Shown: positions 1 through 10,041 of the stretch, one piece after another
Numbering within the stretch: the first letter of the stretch is position 1
Layout of the letters: each line of letters begins with the position of its first letter
Origin: Microbacteriaceae bacterium PS02068
GTDB taxonomy: Bacteria > Actinomycetota > Actinomycetes > Actinomycetales > Microbacteriaceae
Direction of reading: 5' to 3'
DNA: 44,624 nucleotides
NCBI GenBank assembly: GCA_029959325.1
Contig: JASCPF010000021.1
Coordinates: 1 to 44,624, forward strand
Notes under the pieces: model-generated
The model's input: only the letters and a program-made list of their open reading frames with translations
The model's database searches: none
Told to the model about the DNA's origin: nothing
Made by a program: the position numbers and the translations under genes

Positions 1-521
1 AGCGCGAGCAGGTGCCGCGTCGCGGCGGCGGCACCCGCGGCGTGGTCGGTCTGCACGACCCCGTAGCGCTCGTCGGCGGGCGAGTCGACCACGACGAGCG
101 CGAGCGCGTCGGGCGCGGCCACGGCACGGGCGGCGGTCGTCGCCTCGTTGAGCACGATCGCGCCGTCGACGCCGTGGTCGCGCAGCTGCGCGAAGCCGTG
201 CGCGACGGCATCCTGCCCGCTCGCGGTCACGACGGTGAGGGCGAAGCCCCGGGCCGATGCCGCGTCGGCGATCGCCTGCAGCATGCGGAAGTTGCCGACC
301 GTCGCGAGCGTCGACACGATCAGCCCGATCGTGTCGGACCGCCCGGTGCGGAGGGTCCGTGCGGCGCGGTGCGGGCGATAGCCGAGCGATGCCATGGCGC
401 TCTCGACCCGCTCACGGGTGCCGGGATCGACGCGCGGGCTGCCGTTGACGACCCGCGAGACCGTCTGGCCCGAGACCCCCGCGGCCGCGGCGACGTCGGC
501 CATCGAGACCCGTGCGTTCAT
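1..521 (-). CDS. LacI-family transcriptional regulator, N-terminal part (cut by window edge)
   Basis: The reading frame starts at the ATG at 521-519 and stays open to the window edge, so about 173 N-terminal residues are present. It opens with a LacI helix-turn-helix (motif VSMADVAAAAGVSGQTVSRV, residues about 5-24), a hinge helix ending near RTLRTGRS, and the start of a periplasmic-binding-protein-like sensor domain (TIGLIVSTLATVGNF). It diverges from galT-galK, and two LacI-type operators lie over the galT promoter, so it is probably the local repressor of galactose use, responding to galactose or a galactoside. The ligand is inferred from context only. The C-terminal effector domain is missing from the window. 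Confidence 0.9.
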   Translation of the reverse strand, partial: MNARVSMADVAAAAGVSGQTVSRVVNGSPRVDPGTRERVESAMASLGYRPHRAARTLRTGRSDTIGLIVSTLATVGNFRMLQAIADAASARGFALTVVTASGQDAVAHGFAQLRDHGVDGAIVLNEATTAARAVAAPDALALVVVDSPADERYGVVQTDHAAGAAAATRHLLA

Positions 522-583
522 GTGGCACCCTCCCCCGGTTTCGGTGCGCTCGCTGTGGCGGCCCGAACTCCTCCACAGTTCAC

Positions 584-630
584 GTGTTGACGATAACACG
601 GCGATCCTCTATCGTGTTGACGTGAACATG
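584..630 (+). promoter_or_regulatory. galT promoter with two LacI-type operators
   Basis: A sigma-70-like promoter reads TTGACG (587-592), 17-bp spacer, TATCGT (610-615). Two operator-like sites overlap it: TGTTGACGATAACA (585-598) over the -35 and TGTTGACGTGAACA (615-628) just after the -10. Both have TGTT and AACA arms around a central CG, close to the LacI-family pattern TGTTATCGATAACA. Their centres are 30 bp apart, about three helical turns, suiting cooperative binding on one DNA face. The site lies between the divergent LacI gene and galT. Confidence 0.72.
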
Positions 631-642
631 GAGGAGTCCGGG

Positions 643-2972
<2,330 letters not shown>

Positions 2973-2985
2973 CGCGGCGGACGCT

Positions 2986-3066
2986 CTTGCGTCGGAGATT
3001 CGCGCAACGTCGGAGGGTTACTGCGGGAGGTCTCCGACGAAGCGCGGATCTCCGACGAAGCGCAAG
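2986..3066. terminator. Long nested palindrome between galK and the GH3 gene
   Basis: The arms at 2986-3015 and 3032-3066 pair through CTTGCG, TCGGAGAT, CGCGC and CGTCGGAG blocks (about 27 pairs) around a 16-base loop, with one 5-base bulge. On the minus strand the arm contains GCGCTTCGTCGGAGA twice in tandem. Lying between two convergent genes, it could end transcription from both sides, but there is no U-tract, so it could equally be a repeat element. Confidence 0.6.
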
Positions 3067-3096
3067 ACTGCGTCGGGTCGGCGACTGCCCCGCGGG

Positions 3097-5415
3097 CTAC
3101 GCGCCTGCATCCCCCGCGTTGGCCATCGCGATGAGACCGTCGATCATCTCGGGGGTCGCCGCGTCGCCCGCCATCATCGAGATGCGGCCGAACGGGAACG
3201 AGGCCATCATCGCGGTCGGGTCGACACCCTCGGGCATGATGTCGGCGACGCCCTCCATCCCCTGCATCATCTGAGCGATGGCGGCCTGGATGACCGGCCC
3301 TGCGATCGGGTGCGCCATGACCTCTCCCAGCGACGACTCCCGGCTCAGCGGCAGCGCGACCTCATCGCCCGAGACGGAGACGGATGCCTCGGAGCGAATA
3401 TCTCTGCTCGACGCCCCGACCGCGACCGTGTAGTCGCCGCCTTCGACGACCCATCGGTCGACCCGGATGTCCCAATAGGCGAGGTCTTCGCGGCGGACGG
3501 GCAGCGTCACTTCGCGCGTCTCGCCGGGTTGCAGCTCGACCGAGGCGAAGGCCTTCAGCTCGCGCTGCGGGCGCGCCACGACCGAGCCGACCAGCGATGT
3601 GTAGACCTGCACGACCTCGCGGCCCGGGGCCGCGCCGGTGTTGGTGACCGGCACGGTGACCGTCAGATCGCCGTCCGCGTCGACGGATGCCGTGGCATCC
3701 CCATACGTGAACGTCGTGTACGACAGCCCATGCCCGAAGGGGAATGCGACGTCGAGGCCGCGAGAGTCGTACCAGCGGTAGCCGACGAAGATTCCCTCGC
3801 CATAGCGGACGTGACCGAACTCGCCGGGGAAGTCGAGGTAGGCGGGGGTGTCCGACAGGCGCACCGGAATCGTCTCGGTGAGCTTGCCCGACGGGTTCAC
3901 GTCGCCGAAGAGCACGTCGGCGGTGGCCGATCCGCCGGCCTGGCCGAGCAGCCACGCCTCGACGATCGCCGGCACGCGGTCTGCGAATGGCAGCGCCACG
4001 ACACCGCCGTTCGAGAGCACGACGACGACGTTCGGGGTGACCGCGAGCAGCGCGTCGAGCAGCGCGAGCTGCTCGACAGGCAGATCGATGTTCTCGCGGT
4101 CGTAGCCTTCCGACTCGATCCGCGCCGGCAGACCGAGGAACGCCACGACGACGTCGGCACCGGATGCTGCGGCGACCGCCTCGGCGCGCAGGGTGGCCTG
4201 CTCGGCATCCGTCGCACCGGGTGCGACCGAGAAGCCGGCGGCGTACGCGACCTCGCCGTCCGCGGCCGCGCGGATCGCGGTGAGCGCGTCGTCGAGGCGC
4301 GTGGGGTTGATCATCGACGAGCCGGCGCCCTGGTAGCGCGGCTTCTCGGCGAAGGCGCCGACGACCGTGAGCTTCGCGTCGCGGCGCAGCGGCAGGAGGG
4401 GCTCGTCTGCGTGGTCCGGTCCCTCAGCCGCGTCCGGTCCCTGAGCTTGTCGAAGGGCGTTCTGCAGCAGCACGATCGACCGCCCGGCGGCCTCGCGAGC
4501 GAGGGCGTGGTGGGCATCGACGTCCAGCGGACCGGCGACCCGACCTGCGCCCGCCTGCGCCTTCTCGACGAGGTCGATCACGCGCTGCGCGGCGACATCC
4601 AGCGCCGCTTCGTCGAGCGTGCCGTCCTCGACGGCGGCGACGAGCCGGCGGTCGGTGACGCCGTTCGACGAGGGCATCTCGAGGTCGAGACCCGCGGGCA
4701 GGCCCACGATGCGATCGTTGACCGCTCCCCAGTCGCTGACGACGAGCCCTTCGAAGCCCCAGTCATCCCGCAGCACCTGCGTCAGCAGCCACGGATCCTC
4801 CGAGGCGTAGACGCCGTTGATCTTGTTGTAGGCGCACATGACCGTCCACGGCTGGGCATCCTTCACCACGCGCTCGAACGCGCGCAGGTAGATCTCGCGC
4901 AGCGGCCGGGGGTCGACGTCGGACGAGGCCCGCATGCGATCGGTCTCTTGATTGTTCGCGGCGAAGTGCTTGAGCGACGTGCCGACGCCCTGCGACTGGA
5001 TGCCTCGCACGATGGCCGTGCCCAGGACGCCCGAGACGATCGGGTCTTCCGAGAAGTACTCGAAGTTGCGACCGCACAGCGGCGAGCGCTTGATGTTGAT
5101 GCCCGGGCCGAGCAGCACCGCGACGTTCTCGATCGAGGTCTCGACGCCGAGTGCCTGCCCGACCCGCTCGATGAGGTCGACGTCCCACGACGACCCGAGG
5201 CCCACCGCGGGCGGGAAACACGTGGCGGGCACCGAGTCGCCCATGCCGAGGTGGTCGCCGCCCTCGCGCTGCTTGCGCAGGCCGTGCGGACCGTCGGTCA
5301 CCATGATCGCCGGCAGCCCGACGCGGTCGATCGGCGTGGTGTACCAGAAGCTCGCGCCGCTGGTGAGCGAGGCTTTCTCTTCGAGGGTGAGGTCGGATGC
5401 CGTGATGCCCGTCAT
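3097..5415 (-). CDS. Glycoside hydrolase family 3 beta-glycosidase (beta-glucosidase type)
   Basis: The 772-residue enzyme has the three-part GH3 layout: an N-terminal barrel (motifs DGPHGLRKQ, GRNFEYFSEDP, KHFAANNQETDR), an alpha/beta sandwich from about residue 320, and a fibronectin-III-like domain near residues 560-690. Asp228 in GLVVSDWGA is the expected catalytic nucleophile. I see no signal peptide, so it probably acts in the cytosol on oligosaccharides or glycosides brought in by the adjacent MFS transporter; exact specificity cannot be read. An extra segment, LRQAQGP plus flanking residues (about 320-335), encoded by a dispersed repeat, sits between the barrel and sandwich domains. 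A Met/Ala-rich C-terminal tail of about 80 residues follows the last domain. The gene starts 30 bp after the transporter and is its operon partner. Confidence 0.9.
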   Translation of the reverse strand: MTGITASDLTLEEKASLTSGASFWYTTPIDRVGLPAIMVTDGPHGLRKQREGGDHLGMGDSVPATCFPPAVGLGSSWDVDLIERVGQALGVETSIENVAVLLGPGINIKRSPLCGRNFEYFSEDPIVSGVLGTAIVRGIQSQGVGTSLKHFAANNQETDRMRASSDVDPRPLREIYLRAFERVVKDAQPWTVMCAYNKINGVYASEDPWLLTQVLRDDWGFEGLVVSDWGAVNDRIVGLPAGLDLEMPSSNGVTDRRLVAAVEDGTLDEAALDVAAQRVIDLVEKAQAGAGRVAGPLDVDAHHALAREAAGRSIVLLQNALRQAQGPDAAEGPDHADEPLLPLRRDAKLTVVGAFAEKPRYQGAGSSMINPTRLDDALTAIRAAADGEVAYAAGFSVAPGATDAEQATLRAEAVAAASGADVVVAFLGLPARIESEGYDRENIDLPVEQLALLDALLAVTPNVVVVLSNGGVVALPFADRVPAIVEAWLLGQAGGSATADVLFGDVNPSGKLTETIPVRLSDTPAYLDFPGEFGHVRYGEGIFVGYRWYDSRGLDVAFPFGHGLSYTTFTYGDATASVDADGDLTVTVPVTNTGAAPGREVVQVYTSLVGSVVARPQRELKAFASVELQPGETREVTLPVRREDLAYWDIRVDRWVVEGGDYTVAVGASSRDIRSEASVSVSGDEVALPLSRESSLGEVMAHPIAGPVIQAAIAQMMQGMEGVADIMPEGVDPTAMMASFPFGRISMMAGDAATPEMIDGLIAMANAGDAGA
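4436..4457. repeat. Dispersed CCCTGAGCTTGTCGAAGGG repeat inside the GH3 gene
   Basis: The core CCCTGAGCTTGTCGAAGGG is preceded by GGT. It is read on the minus strand as in-frame LRQAQGP. A shorter related word, GGTCCCTCAGC, occurs just before it at 4416-4426. Related copies occur in rhaD, accD, the arginine enzyme, putA, the cytochrome b gene and the 26.8-28.7 kb operon. Confidence 0.75.
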
Positions 5416-5445
5416 GGGGGTGCCTTTCGTGGAGGGAGGGATGAA

Positions 5446-6741
5446 TCAGCGAACGCTCTTGATCGGCCAGATCGCGAACGCGCCGAGCAGCCCGAGGACG
5501 ATCGCGACCGGGAACAGCGCGGCGTAGCCGAAGGTGAGGGCGATGGCGCCCGCGACTCCGGGAGCGAGCGTCTGCGGCAGTGTCGCGGCGATGTTGACGA
5601 TGCCGAGGTCTTTCGCGAACGACTTCGCGGAGGGCAGGACCTCGCTCATCAGCGCGGTGTCGACCGCCTGGAACATGCCGAAGCCGAACCCGGCGATGAA
5701 GGTCATGATGAACCACGCCGTGATGTCCGGCCACACCCAGGGCAGGACGAAGCCGAGCGCGACGACCGCCGCCGATGCGAACACGAACGGCTTGCGGCGA
5801 CCGATGCGGTCGGACAGCGGCCCCGAGACGACCGTGGAGATCATGATGCCGACGAGGCTCAGCAGACCCAGCAGCGGAATGATCTGGTCGGGTTCGGCGA
5901 CGTGGAAGTAGTCGGTCAGCAGGTAGAGCTGCAGTCCGGTGACCGAGAAGTACCCGGTGTACAGGAGCAGGCGACCGGTGAAGGCCCAGAAGAAGTCCGG
6001 GTTGGCGACCGGGTTCACCCAGAAGGTGCGGAGGAAATCCCCCAGGCTGAACGGCTCCTTGGGCAACTGCGTGCTGGGGTAGTCGGGATTGAAGACCGTG
6101 AACAGCGTCAGCAGCACGACGGCGATCACCGCGAAGATCACGTAGCCGAGGGCGATGTCGTGGAAGAAGAACGAGCCGACGATCTGGCCGCCGATCGCGC
6201 CCAGCATGAGTCCGACGCCCGAGATCGCAGCGAACGTGCCGCGGCGGCTCAGCGCGACGCGGTCGGGCATGACCGCCGACAGCGGGCCCTGTGCGAAGTT
6301 GAAGCAGATCTGCACGAGAGTCCACGCGATGATGAAGCCGACGATCGAGTTCGCGAAGGCGAGGCCGACGAGCGACAGCGCACCCGCGAGCGCGCCGAGG
6401 ACGATCCAGGGGGCGCGGCGGCCGAAACGTGAGCGGGTGCGGTCGGAGAGCTGCCCCGCGATGGGCTGCGCGAGCATCGAGGCGAACGCGCCGACCGTGG
6501 CGACGACCGTGTAGACGGCGAGCTTCTGATCGTCGCCGAACTCCAGCGCGATCTGCCGCGGCAGCAGGATGCCGGGGACCGCTCCCCACACCAGGAAGAT
6601 CCCGAGGTTGGCGGGGATGATCCACCACATCAGGCGGCGCAGCCCCTTGATGGGCGTGGGCGGATCGTCCTGACCGGACGCCTCGGCGATGAACGTGTTC
6701 TCCGTCATGGGGGCGGAGGCGGTGCGGGCTGAGTCTGACAT
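5446..6741 (-). CDS. MFS sugar/glycoside transporter
   Basis: A roughly 431-residue major-facilitator protein with about twelve hydrophobic segments. It has an MFS-like loop SDRTRSRFGRRAPW after the second segment and the matching second-half loop SDRIGRRKPF. Such loops are common in cation-coupled sugar carriers. It precedes and is co-transcribed with the GH3 glycosidase, so a beta-glycoside or oligosaccharide is the likely substrate (inference). The start chosen is ATG 6741 (MSDSARTASAP), supported by a GAGAGGA Shine-Dalgarno about 9 bases upstream; an in-frame ATG at 6798 falls next to the predicted -10 and would be untranscribed. Confidence 0.85.
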   Translation of the reverse strand: MSDSARTASAPMTENTFIAEASGQDDPPTPIKGLRRLMWWIIPANLGIFLVWGAVPGILLPRQIALEFGDDQKLAVYTVVATVGAFASMLAQPIAGQLSDRTRSRFGRRAPWIVLGALAGALSLVGLAFANSIVGFIIAWTLVQICFNFAQGPLSAVMPDRVALSRRGTFAAISGVGLMLGAIGGQIVGSFFFHDIALGYVIFAVIAVVLLTLFTVFNPDYPSTQLPKEPFSLGDFLRTFWVNPVANPDFFWAFTGRLLLYTGYFSVTGLQLYLLTDYFHVAEPDQIIPLLGLLSLVGIMISTVVSGPLSDRIGRRKPFVFASAAVVALGFVLPWVWPDITAWFIMTFIAGFGFGMFQAVDTALMSEVLPSAKSFAKDLGIVNIAATLPQTLAPGVAGAIALTFGYAALFPVAIVLGLLGAFAIWPIKSVR

Positions 6742-6758
6742 CGTCGTCGGATCCTCTC

Positions 6759-6815
6759 GGCATCCACCGTGGATGCCAACGCGAAAACCATATGCCACTA
6801 GGTTTTTGATGTCAA
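6759..6815 (-). promoter_or_regulatory. Promoter and operators of the MFS-GH3 operon
   Basis: On the minus strand a near-consensus promoter reads TTGACA (6815-6810), 17-bp spacer, TATGGT (6792-6787). An inverted repeat AAAACC (6784-6789) / GGTTTT (6801-6806) covers the spacer and -10, so a bound regulator, most simply the divergent TetR protein, would block polymerase. A second palindrome, GGCATCCAC-C-GTGGATGCC (6759-6777), lies in the 5' leader of the operon. Confidence 0.65.
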
Positions 6816-6839
6816 CCGCTGTTCGGGTTTACTGGTCCC

Positions 6840-7508
6840 ATGACGGATGACAGCGCCACGGCGCCGGCCGGATCTCGACGCCGCGGGTCGTACGCGAAGG
6901 GCCTCGCGAAGCGCGAGGAGATCCTCACCCGGGCGCTCGAGGTCATCGCGCGCGAGGGATATCGCGGCGCGTCGGTCAAGGAGATCGCGGATGCCGTGGG
7001 GCTCAGCCAGGCCGGCCTGCTGCACTACTTCGACTCCAAGGAAGAGCTGTTCACCGCCATCCTGCGCAAGCGCGACCAGGTCGATGAGGGGAGCTTCGGG
7101 GAGCACGACGCCGAGGTGAACCTGACGCGACTCCGCGACGGCTACGTCGAACTCGTCCGCCACAACAGCGACGTCGCCGGGCTCGTACAGCTGTTCTCGC
7201 GGATGGCGGTGGATGCCACCGATCCGGGCCACCCCGGGCATGAGTACTTCGTCTCACGCGGAGATCAGCTGCGCGCCATGTTCGGCGAGGTCATCCGCGG
7301 CGCCCAGGCGCGGGGGCAGGTCACCGATCGCGTCGACGCCGACACCCTCGCGCGCATGGTCCAGGCCGTATCCGACGGCGTTCAGCTGCAGTGGATGCAC
7401 GACCCGTCGGTTGATATGGCTGCCACGGTCGCGGCGCTGTTCGAACTGCTGCGGGTCGCGGCCCCCGGCGACGGCGCGCCGGGGGATGCCGCGGGCGACC
7501 TCACCTGA
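6840..7508 (+). CDS. TetR-family regulator of the glycoside operon
   Basis: A 222-residue protein with an N-terminal TetR helix-turn-helix (EEILTRALEVIAREGYRGAS then VKEIADAVGLSQAGLLHYF, residues about 27-66) and a C-terminal ligand-binding domain. It diverges from the MFS-GH3 operon and probably represses it through the inverted repeat over that promoter. No Shine-Dalgarno precedes the ATG; a weak -10 (TTTACT, 6828-6833) places transcription start at or next to the ATG, so translation is probably leaderless. Its stop overlaps the stop of the convergent esterase gene by eight bases. Confidence 0.88.
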   Translation: MTDDSATAPAGSRRRGSYAKGLAKREEILTRALEVIAREGYRGASVKEIADAVGLSQAGLLHYFDSKEELFTAILRKRDQVDEGSFGEHDAEVNLTRLRDGYVELVRHNSDVAGLVQLFSRMAVDATDPGHPGHEYFVSRGDQLRAMFGEVIRGAQARGQVTDRVDADTLARMVQAVSDGVQLQWMHDPSVDMAATVAALFELLRVAAPGDGAPGDAAGDLT

Positions 7509-8982
7509 GCGCCGCGACCGCCGCGTAGGCATCCGGCTGATCGCGCACCGGCACGTCGTAGACGCGCGCCGTCTCGCCCTGTGCCCAGCGCGGCCACGAG
7601 GCCGTGCCGCTGCGGACGAACTCCACCGCGTCGCGGTGCAGCTCATCGGCGAGCGCCTGCGGGGGGCGCGGCCCGGCGAGCGGCTCGATCGCGGGGCCGT
7701 CGAGGCAGTCGAAGAAGAACGGGACATCGAGGCAGTGCTCGGCGAAGCCGAACGTTCCCGACGGCCACGAGAACCGATAGGCCCACGTCGGCGCCGAGCC
7801 CCGGACTGCTGACTCGCGGGCGTCCGCGACCCGTACGAGCTTCGCCCGGAACATCCGGTCGGTCAGCAGACGGCCCGCGATCCGCGCGTTGCCGAGCCGG
7901 GCGACGTCAGCGTTCGCCGCGAGGTAGGCCCGACGCGCGGTGCGCGGCAGCCCGAGCTTGCCGAGGAGGACGCCCCGCGGCACCCAGCGCAGCTTCGCCG
8001 CCTGCGGGGTCAGCGCCATCGTGAACTCGTCGTCGGTGGTCCCGAGCACGAGCGGCTTGTCGGCGCCGACACCGGCACGGAGCGACTCGATCGTCGGCCT
8101 CGGGATCAGTTCGCCGTCGACCACCGGCCCGAGGCCGAGCCCCTGCTCGATGGTCTCGACCATCGTGTCCATGCTCATCTCGGTGGCACTCCGCTGCGCG
8201 GCGAGCAGCCGGTCTTCGGGTACCGACGCGAAACCCGCGCGGTCGGCCGTGACGCCGCACGCTGCGGCGATCTTCCCGGCGAGCGCGCGAGCGCGCTCGG
8301 GTGCCACATCGGCGAGGGCGCCCGACAGCGCCCAGACCCCGTGGAACAGGTGCTGGGCGCGAGGCATCCCGAGCAGCGTCAGCACCGCTCCGCCGCCGGC
8401 CGACTGCCCGGCGATCGTCACGTGGGCGGGGTCTCCCCCGAACGCCGCGATGTTCTGCTGCACCCATTCGAGACCGGCGATCCAGTCGCGCACGCCGCGG
8501 TTCGCGGGGGCACCGTCGATCCAGCCGAACCCGTCGAACCCGAGCCGGTACGACAGGCTCACGGTGACGATGCCGTCGCGGGTGAAGGCGCGGCCGTCGT
8601 ACCACGGGCTCGCGGGCGAGCCCGCGAAGAAGCCCCCGCCGTGGATCCAGACGAGCACCGGCAGACCCGAGGCATCCGGATCGGGGGTGAACACGTTGAC
8701 GTTCAGGGTCGACTCCCCCGGCACGCTGGGCTCGGGGATCAGCGTGACGCCGGGGTCGCCGCGCTGCGCGGTCGCGCCGAACTCGAGCGCGTCGCGGACG
8801 CCCTCCCACGCAGGCACGGGCTCGGGCGCCGCGAAGCGGAGGTCGCCGACCGGCGCCTGCGCGAAGGGGATGCCGAGGAAGGCGGCCGAACGCAGGCCGT
8901 CCGTCCCGGGGATGTCGCGCCAGCGGCCGCGCACGCGCCCTGTCGCCGTTGCGACTTCGATGAACTGGTCGGTCCCGTTCAT
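7501..8982 (-). CDS. Type-B carboxylesterase
   Basis: A 493-residue alpha/beta hydrolase of the carboxylesterase/para-nitrobenzyl-esterase family. The oxyanion motif HGGGF is at residues 114-118, and the nucleophile elbow TIAGQSAGGGA gives Ser194. The N-terminal LGIPFAQAPVGDLRF is a family hallmark. There is no signal peptide, so it is a cytosolic ester hydrolase with unknown substrate. The start at 8982 is set by GAGGAGGAG five bases upstream; a longer frame begins at 9018. It lies 66 bp downstream of the methyltransferase gene on the same strand and could be the last gene of that run. Confidence 0.9.
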   Translation of the reverse strand: MNGTDQFIEVATATGRVRGRWRDIPGTDGLRSAAFLGIPFAQAPVGDLRFAAPEPVPAWEGVRDALEFGATAQRGDPGVTLIPEPSVPGESTLNVNVFTPDPDASGLPVLVWIHGGGFFAGSPASPWYDGRAFTRDGIVTVSLSYRLGFDGFGWIDGAPANRGVRDWIAGLEWVQQNIAAFGGDPAHVTIAGQSAGGGAVLTLLGMPRAQHLFHGVWALSGALADVAPERARALAGKIAAACGVTADRAGFASVPEDRLLAAQRSATEMSMDTMVETIEQGLGLGPVVDGELIPRPTIESLRAGVGADKPLVLGTTDDEFTMALTPQAAKLRWVPRGVLLGKLGLPRTARRAYLAANADVARLGNARIAGRLLTDRMFRAKLVRVADARESAVRGSAPTWAYRFSWPSGTFGFAEHCLDVPFFFDCLDGPAIEPLAGPRPPQALADELHRDAVEFVRSGTASWPRWAQGETARVYDVPVRDQPDAYAAVAALR

Positions 8983-9048
8983 TCGCTCCTCCTCGAGCAC
9001 GCCAATACTGAATGCCATTCGGGAATGACACTAGCGCGGCGAGCGCGG

Positions 9049-10041
9049 TCAGCGCACGGGACCTCCGCGCACGGACGCGTCGGGCAGGCGGCGGCGCATG
9101 ACGGCGATCGCCTCGGGATTGTCGTCGACGAGCACGGCGCCGCGCCCGAGCGCTGCCGCGACGGCGCCGGTCGTGCCGCTGCCGGCGAACAGATCGAGCA
9201 CGCGATCGCCGGGGCGGCTGGATGCCTGGACGATCCGCCGCAGGATCCCTTCCGGCTTCTGCGTCGGGTAGCCCGTCTTCTCGGCACCGCTGGTGGGCAC
9301 GATCGTGTGCCACCAGACATCCGTCGGGAGCTTTCCGCGGGCGGCTTTCTCGGCGGTGACGAGCCCCGGCGCCATGTAGGGCTCACGGTCGACGGCCTCG
9401 GAGTCGAACCAGTACTGCGTCGGGTCTTTGACGTAGACGAGGATCGTGTCGTGCTTCGTCGGCCAGCGGCGCTTGGACTTCGCGCCGTAGTCGTACGCCC
9501 AGATCAGCTCGTTGAGGTAGCACTCGCGCCCGAACATCGCGTCGAGCAGGACCTTCGCGTAGTGCGCCTCCCGATAGTCGAGGTGCAGATAGAGCGTGCC
9601 GTCGTCGGCGAGCAGCCGCCAGGCCTCTCGCAGGCGCGGCTCGAGGAAGTCCCAGTAGTCGCCCCACCGGTCGTCGTACACCCGCAGGTCGCCGCGCAGC
9701 CGCGCATAGCTCGCACCCCGGAACCCGGCCTTCACCGGCGGGGTCGGCGTGGCCGGTGGCTGCGTCGTGGCGGGCACCGCGCCGCCCTGCGCCGTGCCCG
9801 AAGGCGCCGTGCCCGAAGGCGCCGTGCCCGAACTCCTCCAATTCGCCGCCTCCACCGCCGGATCAGCCGCCTCGGCGGGCGCATCCTCGCGAGATGGAGG
9901 AGTTCGGACAGCCGCCTCGACCGAGCGGGTCTGCGTGCGGCCCGTGTTGAACGGCGGATCGAGGTAGATCAGGGTGAACGAGGCATCCGGCAGGGTGCGG
10001 GCGACCTCGAGATTGTCGCCCTGGATGATCTCGACGGTCAC
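9049..10041 (-). CDS. DNA methyltransferase, beta-class (adenine N6 or cytosine N4)
   Basis: A 330-residue methyltransferase. The catalytic motif LIYLDPPFNTG (DPPF at 28-31) comes before the AdoMet-binding motif VLDLFAGSGTTG (FAGSG at 285-289), which is the beta-class order of N6-adenine/N4-cytosine enzymes. The conserved central blocks DYWDFLEPRLREAWRLLADD and YLHLDYREAHYAKVLLDA are present. Between residues about 36 and 106 lies a low-complexity insert with SGTAP repeats, unlike the rest, encoded by repetitive DNA. The GTG start overlaps the lipoate-ligase stop (GTGA), implying coupling. No restriction endonuclease gene is adjacent, so it looks like an orphan methyltransferase. The recognition sequence cannot be predicted. 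Confidence 0.85.
   Translation of the reverse strand: MTVEIIQGDNLEVARTLPDASFTLIYLDPPFNTGRTQTRSVEAAVRTPPSREDAPAEAADPAVEAANWRSSGTAPSGTAPSGTAQGGAVPATTQPPATPTPPVKAGFRGASYARLRGDLRVYDDRWGDYWDFLEPRLREAWRLLADDGTLYLHLDYREAHYAKVLLDAMFGRECYLNELIWAYDYGAKSKRRWPTKHDTILVYVKDPTQYWFDSEAVDREPYMAPGLVTAEKAARGKLPTDVWWHTIVPTSGAEKTGYPTQKPEGILRRIVQASSRPGDRVLDLFAGSGTTGAVAAALGRGAVLVDDNPEAIAVMRRRLPDASVRGGPVR
9791..9903. repeat. Repeat cluster inside the methyltransferase gene
   Basis: Three tandem 15-bp units beginning GCCGTGCCCGA occupy 9791-9835, the last one diverging at its end. An inverted repeat follows: CGAACTCCTCCA (9829-9840) and TGGAGGAGTTCG (9893-9904). The 15-mer GCCCGAACTCCTCCA also occurs in the lacI-galT spacer at about 561-575. 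The cluster is translated in frame. Confidence 0.65.

Noticed and set aside
3310..6432. Open frame of over 1000 codons on the plus strand
   Set aside because: It is antisense to the well-supported GH3 and MFS genes, with Arg/Asp/Glu-rich low-complexity translation; a by-product of high G+C codon use.
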